Assembly (NCBI GenBank): GCA_004194705.1
Contig: SADC01000154.1
Location: 1 to 64,000, forward strand
DNA: 64,000 nt
Reading direction: 5' to 3'
Origin: Ditylenchus dipsaci
Taxonomy: Eukaryota; Nematoda; Chromadorea; Rhabditida; Anguinidae
Under the pieces are notes generated by a model. It saw nothing but the letters and a program-made list of their open reading frames with translations. It searched no databases and was not told where the DNA came from. Of this stretch, positions 22,720 through 34,200 are shown in pieces. The stretch's first letter is position 1. Every line of letters begins with the position of its first letter. The position numbers were made by a program, and so were the translations under genes.

Positions 22720-23345
22720 ATGAGTGAAAGTCCAGCAACCAAGCGATCTAGGAGAGCCAAGGTAACTTTCTGATGTTTTTGTGTTGCCTCCAATTCCCTT
22801 TTCAGGAAACTTTTAATCCTGAGTATGATGATGTTGTGGCCTGAAACAGCAAGCAGTATCGTAGGTGGATCGACATCTTACTCGATGATGGGGAGCTTAC
22901 AAAAAAAGTCTTTTGCAAAGAAGCTGGATGTCGTGCTATTCTCAATAAAAAAAAAGCTAGTAAAAGTCTGAGGTAGATCAAAGCTGTTTCTCAAAAAAAT
23001 CCTGTCCTTCTTTTAGCCATCACATCGGATAGCACAATAAGAATGAACCAGCATCACAAGAGGGTATGAATGATGCTCTTCTGAAGTTCATCATCACTTC
23101 TGGTCAATGGGTGAACTTGATGGGTGATAAGAGCTTCATCGAATTTCTCGACTCTTTTCCCAAACCTTCGTAAGTCTTAATTGCATTTTTTCAGCAGTTT
23201 TTCAGCTTTTGGTTTCAGGATTGATGCTGAGAAGGCTGGCCCAAAAAGATTGCAAAAGAATCTTGGATCTGTCAAACCAAGTGGAAGAAACCTGTGCAGA
23301 AGTGGAAGTCAGCCTTAATCTCATGAAAAATGGGTAAACAAGTTA
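22720..23345 (+). pseudogene. hAT-like transposase relic
   Basis: Exon-like pieces read MSESPATKRSRRAK before GTAACT, then YRRWIDILLDDGELTKKVF and KEAGCRAILN, a BED-like finger, then NDALLKFIITSGQWVNLMGD with SFIEFLDSFPKPS, and LMLRRLAQKDCKRI. The order and wording parallel the hAT relic at 11468-13075, but the sequences differ. No termini were found. Confidence 0.6.
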
Positions 23346-23349
23346 AGGT

Positions 23350-25042
23350 GAGTGAGAAAAACTTCAGATTATAATTTTGATCTTGACTCGATGATTTAAG
23401 GCAAAAGCCTTTTTGTCATACGAACATGCAATCTTGATGCGTCTTACGGTATTTTTTGGGCAAGGCCAAGTGGACGGACTCGAGGAATTCGATCAAAGTG
23501 GAAACAAGTTTAGTTTGATATTCATATGGAATCTGCTAGTGTCTACGAATTGCTCACGAAAGATTTAGAATTGAAAAAGATTTAAAGAATAGATAAGTAA
23601 TAAAATAGCTGATGCATCTGTTCAGGCTTTTGACTTTTTTGTTCGAAATTATTAACGTATTGGGGTGGTGGCAAACTGAACTAGTGCGAAGAAGTACCAA
23701 GAGAGTAGCTAAGTTAGCTAGGACAGTGGGCACGGTACTAAGAAAGCAGGTAGATGCAACAAGAGAGACGTTATGGGTGCAAGAAGACGTTTAGACCGGT
23801 ATTTTTGAGTAGAAGTATTTTTGAGGGGTATTCTTAAGTTTTTTTGTTAGCTTTTTTGGCTCATTTTTACTTTGTCAGTTAGCTCAAAGAAAATATAAAG
23901 AAAAAATAAAATTAATTAATATTGGCTTCAAAATCCCGCTGTGAACTTATTCATTACATGTTATTACCCCAAAAATCACATTATCACATAAAAATCACAT
24001 TTTTATTTTTAAAACTGTAAACCAAATCACATTTTCTCACTATTATTTTGTCGATTATTTGTTAGTGATAAATACGGTTGTTACACAGTTAACTCGTTTT
24101 TTTTTAAAAGTTTTGACCTTATTTCTTGTTTTTGTGCTATTTTCCCCCAAAATTTCGAGCAATTGACGAACGAACTTACAACTTAGAATTTTGACTACGG
24201 ACTACTTAATTCACAGAAATGTATATATTTTATTTAAAAAAACGTTCGAGTTTTATAACCTGTAGGGTAATTTCCTCGAAATTTTGTGGAAAAAATCGTA
24301 TAAAAACAAGAAATAATGTCGAAAAGTTATAAAAATTTGAGTTGACTGTGTTACAAACCCAGTGATAACATAAAAAATAAATAAATAAGGAAATGAACAA
24401 TTATTTATGGAATGATTTAGTATGTGCTCAGCAAGAAAAATGCAACAAACAGAGGTAAAATAATACGATTCAAAAGTCCGTTTCCCCAGTTATACAATAA
24501 TAATTTACAAAAAAAATATTGGGCAAGTAACTTGGATAAAAAAAATGCTGAACCCGATTTTTCGGATGTGTTGGAATTACTGCCATAAGTCACAAATCAG
24601 CTTGAGTTAGGCATTAGCAGTACAAATGGAATTTAAAAAACAAGCATTAATTTTTTTATGCTGACGATTACAATAAGTAAGGCTGTTAAAAATGCTCAAA
24701 AACAATTTTTTTACAATGGCAAGAAATTTGCAATTATCTTAATTGACGCTTGGAATTATGTAGAATTTAAATTTTAAAGCGCTTTAAACATTCAGAAAAA
24801 CTAATTTAAAATTGCTTTACAAAATGACATACAGGAATGATTGGCTAAACATGAAAATGCACAACAATGATTCAAATTCAGTGGCTTTTCCAAGCCACAA
24901 ATGACCCAAAAAGATAATTTTAGTGCACATTTTGGTGAACTAACACTGATGATAAATCAAGAATATAATTTTTTGTTATAGATTTTGATTTATCTAGAAA
25001 TACTCAAATTTACATTTGATCCGCACTATGTGTGTCCAATTA
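23350..25042. other. Downstream flank of NR5A, with one small element
   Basis: The tail beyond the NR5A stop, plus AT-rich spacer. CACAGTTAACTC to GAGTTGACTGTG at 24084-24350, with TTA on each side and an inner inverted pair TTATTTCTTGTTTTT, looks like another TA-type MITE. No other gene is supported; a 60-codon frame at 23612 is unrecognised. Confidence 0.55.
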
Positions 25043-25280
25043 TCAATGCTGCACAGTCGTGGCAGTACTGGTGGATGAATTGTCGGTGTAAAACATATTG
25101 GGGTTGCCAGAAAGCTTGAGAGTGGCTGCTGCCGTTGCATTTGTGTTTACAATACTGGTGGCATTTGAGTTGTTGTTGGTCTTCCTGGTTTCCAACATCT
25201 CAGCCAACAATTTCGGCATTTTAAGATTCCCGATTTGTGATTTTTTATCCAAAAAATCTAGTGCTTTGGCTGCCAACTGA
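25043..25280 (-). CDS. ftz-f1: NR5A terminal exon: helix 10/11, AF-2 and C-terminal extension
   Basis: After a TTTTAG acceptor the exon reads [18 protein letters not shown] and then [16 protein letters not shown], the AF-2 activation helix. In most NR5A proteins the chain ends within about ten residues of this helix. Here it runs on for roughly 50 residues of Asn/Ser/Thr/Ala-rich sequence to TATTVQH and a TGA stop at 25043-25045. The previous exon ends CTTCATAAGTTCAG and joins in frame across a 1461-base intron. Confidence 0.9.
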
Positions 25281-28200
25281 CTAAAATAAAAATCATTAGT
25301 TAATGTCTTTAGCTTAAAGTTATTCATAAATTATTTTTTAGCATGAAAAATGTCAAAACAGGATAATCTTATTTACACAAACTAACATATTCCAGAAAAT
25401 ATGGAAACACAAAAACGAATGATTGTCAAGCTCACACTATTCTTTTGATATTTTAATTTTTCCCTTTTCAATGACCAACACAATTAGCATATGATGTTTC
25501 TATACTGTCATCATCCAGTACAAATAAATCTTGCTATTCATGTCAGAGCACAACTGGATGTCTACTTTTGTCTTCCAGGTAACCGTTTAACTTAGCTCTG
25601 ACCCCCCCCCCAGGAGAAAACGAAAAATTATTCTACTTTGTTTTCACAAAATTAGAATTGTCATCGGAAACAACTTATCCACTCTACTTTTAATGAATAT
25701 TTGGCGCTACTGTAATATACCCCCCCCCTTAAAAGCCCTCCTGTAATATATCCCCCCACCCCAATAATTTTTAAGCTTAGGAATTAGGCTTAGGCTTCGG
25801 GCCGTAGGCATTAGGCTCAGGGACAACACGTAATAATTTCACCACTTTTCCAAACAAAAGTATGGTTTTTGGGGTACCTGAAAAATTATTGGGGGGGGGG
25901 TATATTACAGTAGCTTTTGGCGGGAGGGGGTATATGACAGTAGCGTCAATATTTTTTTGAAAAAAGCTGAAAATCTTGTTTTTGGCAGCGGAAAAGGGCA
26001 TGCTAATTGGAGATAGCGTAACCCCTGAATAAGTGAAGGCACAGGTCTCTTCATCTTTGGCAAGTAGTTCTTTGCTATAGCAAAGGATGTAAGAAAATAC
26101 AATTTGAATCCTATGTGTATTTTTCAAAAATATTTCTTGCTTTTTAAACCCGAAATATTTTTATTTTTAAGAAATCACTCAGATTTTTTTTATTCAAAAT
26201 ATTAATAAGCACTGAATGAAATGACCTTTATCTTCAAAATCAGTCAAAATGTCTTTTTTCAAAAAAATCTGAGAGCCCTGAGCGATTTCGATATTTGAGG
26301 TAAAACTAAACATATTTCTAAAAAAAAATCCAATTTACTAATGAAATTATAATCTATATAGTTACTAGCCTGGAAGATAAATTACAGGAAATACGGTATT
26401 ATTGTCAACGCAGTTATGATAAATCTTTTGAAAGTAATTATGTAGAAGAATGAGGATTTTCTAAAAAAAATCTTTATACACTACGGTTGACTAAAAAAAC
26501 TATTTTTGATTTGAATTTTTGAGTTTAGATTTTTACAGCCTCCCAAATGTGCGAGTTGGATATTGTCCAATTATTTAGTTCAGGCTAGATTTTTGGAAAA
26601 GAGTTTTAACAGAAAAGAGAAAATCATGACAATTGGATGTAAGACGGATGTTATATTTTGCCTATTCTTAATAATTGCTGCAAAATAAATGGCAACAATA
26701 GTTGCAATTAGGTGAGCTCTAAGTGCCACAGCAATTATTACCTGAACTTATGAAGCAGATCCAACAAAGGCATGCCAGCCGAAGGAATACAATTTCGATA
26801 TTCAGCCCAGCTATAGAGAACAGTGTTGTGAATATGGGAGACCTCCTCTCTGTAGCGCAACAAGTCTTCATTGCAAGACACTTAACAAGGGGGGGGTTTG
26901 AAATTATAAGTTAACTGTGAGCCAAACCACTCACTTTGATAAACAGACACGTCAAACAAGGTCAGATATTTGAAGGCTACATAGTCATAGGCATTAAATT
27001 GGTATTGGCGCATCAAAGAGCACAACTCCTGCCATTCCCTCTCCAGCACTTCACATCCCAACAGCACCACTAAACACATCTTGATCCTGAAAAAAAATTA
27101 GAACTTCAACGAAAATTAAAAACTGTACTCACTCTTGTCCATTCTGTAGTTTGACCATGTAAGGCAGTTCACCCATCAAGTAACTGTAGGTGAAATCAAT
27201 TAAGTGGAGAGTGGCCCAGGCTGAACTGAATTGCAAAAATTTGCATTCAACCTAAAAGATATCACTCTAGGAAAAAAATTCTAGTGAAAAAAAAATTTTA
27301 CATCAATTCTTCCAAAGTGTAGATCGGACTTGGCCCAGGAGATGATTTGATCCAGATGCTGGTTGGCCACATTCACGCAGTAGTCCAAAGGATTATTTTC
27401 CGCTCTATTGCCCATATTTTGAAGGGTGTTAAGGGCAGGCCTAAAATATAGAGTTTTATCGACGGAACAGGGGCTTCAAACAAAATATAGCTTCATATCT
27501 TACATATTGAGCGTAAACTCACAATTTTTCTGAAAATACTTACCTATCATCAATAGAATGGCACAAATGTTCCAAAAAGTATTTGTTGGCCACAGAATGA
27601 TTATTATTGCTGGGATGGATGGTGTTGGAAGCTGAGTAGAACACACTGTCAATGCTCTTTTCAGTGGGCATAGGACACACTGGCAACAACTGCTGGCTTT
27701 GCTGGGGTTGGTGGTGGGGCGTCATGTTGACATGCAAGCTGGAACCATTTTCGAGGATAGGAGTGGTCATGTGGAGTGAAGTGGTGAAGTGTAAGGAAGT
27801 GGTCATGGGTAGAACTGGCACAGATGCATAGTTGCCCACTGCTGCGGCTGCTGCTTGGTAGAGCGAAGACATTGGAGCCTGGTGATGGTGGTGGTGATGC
27901 ATAATGGCATGATGACGTTGTTGGCAACTTGTAGGTGGTAGTGCTATGTTGCTTTGCGATGATCCCTATAACTTTTTTTATTTGAACCACAGATTTCATT
28001 GAGTATCAATTAAGTACATATCATTTAAGTACATAGTATCATTTAAGTACATATGTAAGTCATGTAGCATTTTTCTGCATTGCATTCCAAGTTTTTGAAA
28101 AATTGGGAGAAAACATAGGCTATTACGAATATTGATTCTGATGATTGTACTCCTGCCCTCAATTATTTAAAATTTTACCTCAAAAGGTTCTGGTTTGACA

Positions 28201-31200
28201 GACACACAATTTTGTAAATGACTATAATGCGCTGTGGACTGACCACCAGTCCCCCCAGATGAACCGAAGACTGTAGGTGAGAGTTGTGTGACGGTGGTCA
28301 GGTCATTGCTTCCACTGCTACTGCTGCTATTGCCACTGCAATCCATCCCTTGAGCACCTCCTCCGAGTAGAAGTGCCAAACTATCGCCATTGGACATATA
28401 GGCTGCTGTGGCTGCAGCAGCAGCTGAGGCATTGTGGCGTTGCATAACCAAATCTGTGACTACAAAATAGTTGATTGCATACGAAAACATGTTATATTTG
28501 GAAGACTTACTATGGAATCCATTAGTGCTTGCTGTGCTGGTGCTGCTAGACAGGGTGGGCGATTGTAGGTAAGAATCGAAGCTGTTACTGGCTGTAGCAG
28601 CACTTACAGTGGCCTCCAGCAAAGCTGATGATTGGAAAGAAGTGCCGTTGGTGTGATGCAGCTGGTGTTGCTGCTGAGCAGTCCTTTGTTGTTGGCCGCA
28701 CGGGTCTGGTGTACTGAAATAACAATTTATTTACAGAAAATCGCTTTTTGGCTCATTTTAGAAAATTTTCCAAAAAAAAATGCTATCTGGGAGAAAATTC
28801 TCCAAAAGTATACAAGAATTTAAAGAGTTCTGTTTTGTGCATGAATTACAAAATGTAAATCTATTTTTGTTGTCTCTTTTTTTATTGTGAAAAGTGATTT
28901 CATTTATTAGTGCTTACACACAGTTATTTTAGTAAACATCACATCTTTCAAAACGAAATCGCATAATCTAGTGAGAAAATGTTATAAAGAAGATGAAATG
29001 CCGAAATAGATGCTGGAATAATTTTAACCTAAACTTTAATTATCTTTTGGAGCCGTGGGTTTTAAAAAATCTGTACTTTTCTTCAAATCAATTTTTCCCT
29101 TGTTTGTGAATTGTTATTAAAATAGCCATGCACAAAGCAGGATCCTAAGTCTACTCTCAAAGGCTAATAACAGGCCACAAGAGGTGACAAAACAAATCCC
29201 GGACGACCACTACAAACGTTTTTGTTGCCATTCCTTTTGGTCAAACAGAAAAAGCCGCATTGTTCACACTTAATTAGGGGTTAAAAACTGCTATTGAGAA
29301 TAGGAATTTAGAAGGGGTGCAGCAAGGGTGCGATTTGTTGTTGTTAAGGCAAAAGTAGATGGCTACTCTGAAGTGTGGTTGAGAGGGCTTTCTGACACAC
29401 TTGCCCCCACCCCAATTTGCATATTTTTTCTTTGTGGGGTCCCTGCTTAAAAAGTGGAGTGAACCTAAATAACAAAAGAACTGGCGGTCATCAATTATAA
29501 GACACAAATATCACGGATTTAATATTACTTTTGAGAGTGGCATGAGATTATTTATTCGGCCCTCTTTTTTATGATACGTTTTTGTATAATTCCTGTGCTA
29601 TTTGCATACAATGCGGGAAAAAATTTATATAAAAATTTGTATATTGCAAAGTGGCTTACCTGCTCGAGACATTGTGATCAGCAATTGGAGTCAGGATTCT
29701 GGCCGCATTTGGTGAGCCGTAGGGCCGTAGGTGCCAGCATTACCATTTTCAGCTCCATTGTTGTTGTCTTCTGCACTGGTGTTATTAGGCCGACCAAGAG
29801 GATTTATTGACTGGTATTGCTTGATTCTTTGAGCTCTGTCTTGTTTGTAGTAAGTCCCAAATTTATTCCTTCCACCTCGTTGGCGATCAGTCCTGACGGC
29901 TATAATTTTTGGGATAAGGCAGTTTTTTTAGATCTTTTGAAAATTCCTAAAAACGATAGTCAGTATAAAGGATTTTGGGCGATTGGCTTTATGTCGTTTG
30001 CAATTTGAGTTTAATAAGGTCCAAGCCTTTTGCTTCTTTATTTATTTTGCTTTTTTCTAATCACACTCGTGCCAAAACGATTATTGATTATAAAAGTTTA
30101 CTTTGTCTTATTCAAACTCTATGCTAATATGACTGTTAGATTTTTAGGCTTATTTTGGTAGCAGAAACTAAACGTTTGAAAAATCGGAGTATACGGCAGT
30201 CGGAATGGTATTTGGGCGGGTTTCCTAATATACCGAAACTCCCCTCCGAAACAGTATTTTAATTGACATCTTAACTTTTCGAATGATTTGTGGATTCGCT
30301 GTTACCAAAATAGGTACGAGAATATGGAGGTCATTTTGAGCAAAAAGCTTCAAAGAAAGGCAGGAGTGCACTATACCGCGTAGCCCAAAACTGTCTTAAA
30401 GCGTGTTTTTTTGATGTGTGAGCAATTAAAACATACTTAAAACGTGTTTTTAGAGTGCGGAAGCTTCGGGGCGTAAGGGGCTTGGGGCTTGGAGTTGAGA
30501 TGCGCACACACGCATACCTTAGAGACCAAACACTCGAAAAAACTCTGGATGCATAAAAACAATGTGCATGCCAGAGTTTTTATGCGGTAGGTCCCTGCAA
30601 GGAAAACTATGTTCAAGATCTTCTTCTTCTCTCGGCAATAAACGAAAATGAATATTCAAAAAAATTCAAATCCTATCTTAAATAAAGTATTCACGTACCC
30701 TCTCCAGGTGTTTACCTTGGTCCCCCAAGGCAAAAAGTCAAATTTTGGTCAAAAAATTTTTTTTCCAAAAATGGCCTTCCGCACTCTAAAACACGTTTTA
30801 AGTATGTTTTAATCGCTCACACATCAAAAAAACACGCTTTAAGCCAGTTTTGGGCTACGCGGTATAATGCACTTTAGCCTCAAAAAAATATTTAATCAAA
30901 ATATTAATGATTGTTTAGGCACTCGCATTTTACCGAACTGTAATGGATTTCCTACCTAAATATGCCAAACTTTTTAAATTTCCTATTCCGCCAAACAGCA
31001 GCAGATCTCACTGCAGCAGCCTTTGTTCGCCCAAACATTAGTTCTGCACAGATGAACTGGACCTTTGAGATAGGAAGAGCCAAAGAACACACAGTCAAGC
31101 AATTAATGAATAGAAGTGAGGGTAGCAATGAATGGAAGGTAGGGAAAGATGCTTGGAAATTGGAGTACTGGCAACTTTTGTACCACCTATTATCATCACT

Positions 31201-34200
31201 ACTAATAAGGTTGGAGCCGACTATTCATTTAGTTTCTACTTCATCCCTTCTGATTACTCTTAATAACTTCTAGCCGAAAGGAAACATCTCCTTCTACCCA
31301 CGCCCTATCCACTCATGCATTGTGTGTGTGGGACTGAGGGTCATCCAAGGTCATCTGCCTACTGCTGACTTTGAAATCAATGCACGAAAAATAAAAGAAG
31401 GCTATTTTGATAAAGACAGCCTCAAGTTTTGTTTTAGACCAAGATGAAAAAATTTATGGAGATGAGAGAGCTTTTTCAAAAATTTGGGTTAAAATAAGAA
31501 TATTTTGCTGCTATGGTTGTTACGGTAACTATGATCTCAGTAACTAATTTTTTCAGTGAAGTAAAATAACATATAACCCTTTAGCCAAATTTTGGCAGCA
31601 GTCGACTTTTTTAAAAACGCCTTTATAATTAACGTCACTCTCCTACTAATGCTTTACTGGGCATTACTGAGCAGCCGACCTGACCATCTCCTATCACTTA
31701 TTTGCTATATTATCAAATTTAAAAAACAGGGATATGAATACACATTGAGAATAAAATATATTACTGCTCTTTTCTCACGCCCTTTCTTAACCCAAGATAG
31801 AATTGTTCATGCACAAAAAGAAGTAGCACCGGAAGACAATAGGCAGCGCAATAATGGCTACCAAATTTGTCACAATTGTTTTGCATTCAATTAATTCAAC
31901 CAGGAGCAGCAAGCAGCATCTTCTCAGGTTAATCCTCTTTTACCAAAATAATAATTGTTGTGGTCAAACAAAATGCCGAGAAAGATGCCCACAGTAAAAC
32001 AAATATATCTATTGGCCATATACAGCAAAGTTGTTGGCCTATCACAAGCAACAATCTCAAGAAGGCACACAGGTATATAATTAAGGGGAGAGCAGTTGCA
32101 ACAACAAAGTTGATAGATTGTTTATTTCCTTCCTGCTTCCCAGCTATAAATGGCATTTATCCTCAGCCAATCTCAACCACTAAATGGTCGTCGGGAGTGG
32201 ATGACAATATTTTGTGCAAGATCACAACATCTCATGGTTGCGCAACCAACTATCGGCTTCTTTGGCGGAGAGCAAGGATATAAAAGCTTTGTGTAATTCA
32301 CTTAAGAAAAAGGTTCAAAAAGACTGTAGAAAGTGCATTTAGTGGTCACTTCCTGACTCAGGATCGAGATGGACTACTTAAGTTGTAAAGTCAACTTTTT
32401 TTAAAGTTAGATGGCTAGATAGGTAAAATGTGACGATTCACAATTTCCCACTAGGTTATTTTGACGAAGTGCTGTTTTTAGCGGAAATTTGTAAGTTTTT
32501 AAGTTTGCATTAGCCACTTTTAAATTGCCGCTGCATACTCCTCAAAATTACTTCTATTTGGAAAGTAACGCAGAATTTTTTTAAACTTGTTGTCTCTTGT
32601 GTTTACGTGACTTTCGATTTATAGATTTTCCCAAGTTTCTTTTCCTCTTTTTTTCGCCAATACATTTTTGGTGGGCATCTCCACCGGTGTAATTACCCTT
32701 ACTCACCAAAGAGGAGGCTCCAATTGTTTTTGCTGTTTTGTTTCTATGCTTCAACAAAAAACAGTCTTCCCATAAATTCCATCAAAAAACAAGCACTGGA
32801 AATTGTTGTGTGCATGAGCCTTCCCTACCCTATGCAATTCACATCTGGGGTAGGGTGGAGGGTTGCTTCCCAACTCATAATCACCAGCCGGCATCGCCGC
32901 AAAAAATTGGCAATTGGCTCGACAGTCGGTGGCGGCGGCGCTGTTTTTACGGACCAAAGAAGAGGAAGAAAATAAATTGGCTTTTTTGTTGCACCCCCTA
33001 CAGTAATCAGACAACAGCCACCAGCAACTAAGAAAAAGTATTTTTTGTTGTCTGTCAAAAAAATTATGCTCTTTTTATTAATTCAAATTTCTTCCTCTTC
33101 TACAGTCCAGCAAACAAATAAGTGGCTGTGTTGTTGACCAATAGGAAGGAAAGCAAACAAGCACACACACCGTAGTAATACTACTACTAGCTGCTGCTCA
33201 GGCAGAGAATAAATTATTTCACTTTTATGCAACTTTCAATTTTACATCTTTCAAAAAGCAGTGCTTTTGTTGCTGTTGTAATTTTCAAAGAAAAAGAAGA
33301 GAAAAGCCCAGAGGAGAAGATGTATTAAGACGATAAATGGGGAGGAAGTGCTGCTGGTGACATAAGTGTATGCAAAACACACAGGAGCACTTTTCCTAAA
33401 TTCAATTCAACTCAATTTTTTGATTCAGCTCTGGAACCAGTCTGTAGATGCTCACCACCCAGACATGCATACAGCAACTTCTCTTTTTCTCTTATAATTT
33501 TGAGTGAGAATAAATGGGAGGAAGAGATGTATGCATCATCGTGTATGTATAATAATCAAAATCTTCATTCCTGTTGCCCAACTTTACTGCTACTTCTCCA
33601 CAAAATTGAGATTGAAGAAGGAGAAAGAAGAAGATGGGCTAAATGGCACTTATAGAGAGAAAATAATATCCAGTTATGCTGCAGCAGGTGATTAAATCTT
33701 GAGTCCAACTCATAAAATAACTACTAAGTCGAGATCAATCTTGTTGCATGAAGAACTATCAGCTAAATGGATCTCGCCGTTTCTGTACATTAATGGTATT
33801 GATTTGACAAAATAAGAGATTGAAAAAATTGAGTTTCTAAAGATGATAACTATTGATCTATCTTTTTCCAAAAATAACTAATACATCTGCCGAAATATAC
33901 TTTTTCATGCAGTGCTTCACGTTTTTTAGTACCTAAAAATAAAATTTTGAATTTTTTTAAATATTTTAGGTCGCAAGTATGCACATTTTTGAAAATCAGT
34001 ACTTCAATCGCTGACAAGGCATTCAAGACGAGCGAAAAAATAGAAAAATTTTACTGGGTTTCAACTATTTTTCCGGCTTTGAGAACCATGCTTGTTAGCT
34101 TTCAATACTTAGTTTCAAAAAGCCGAGAATCCTAAGGTAAATTGACACAACTGAATACAATTAGTATTCTGTGGGTAGATGGTGGAACCTGTAAATTCTG

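Noticed and set aside
32724..33058. Four overlapping open frames on both strands in the large NR5A intron
   Set aside because: No similarity, no splice sites in phase, and both strands open at once suggest chance.
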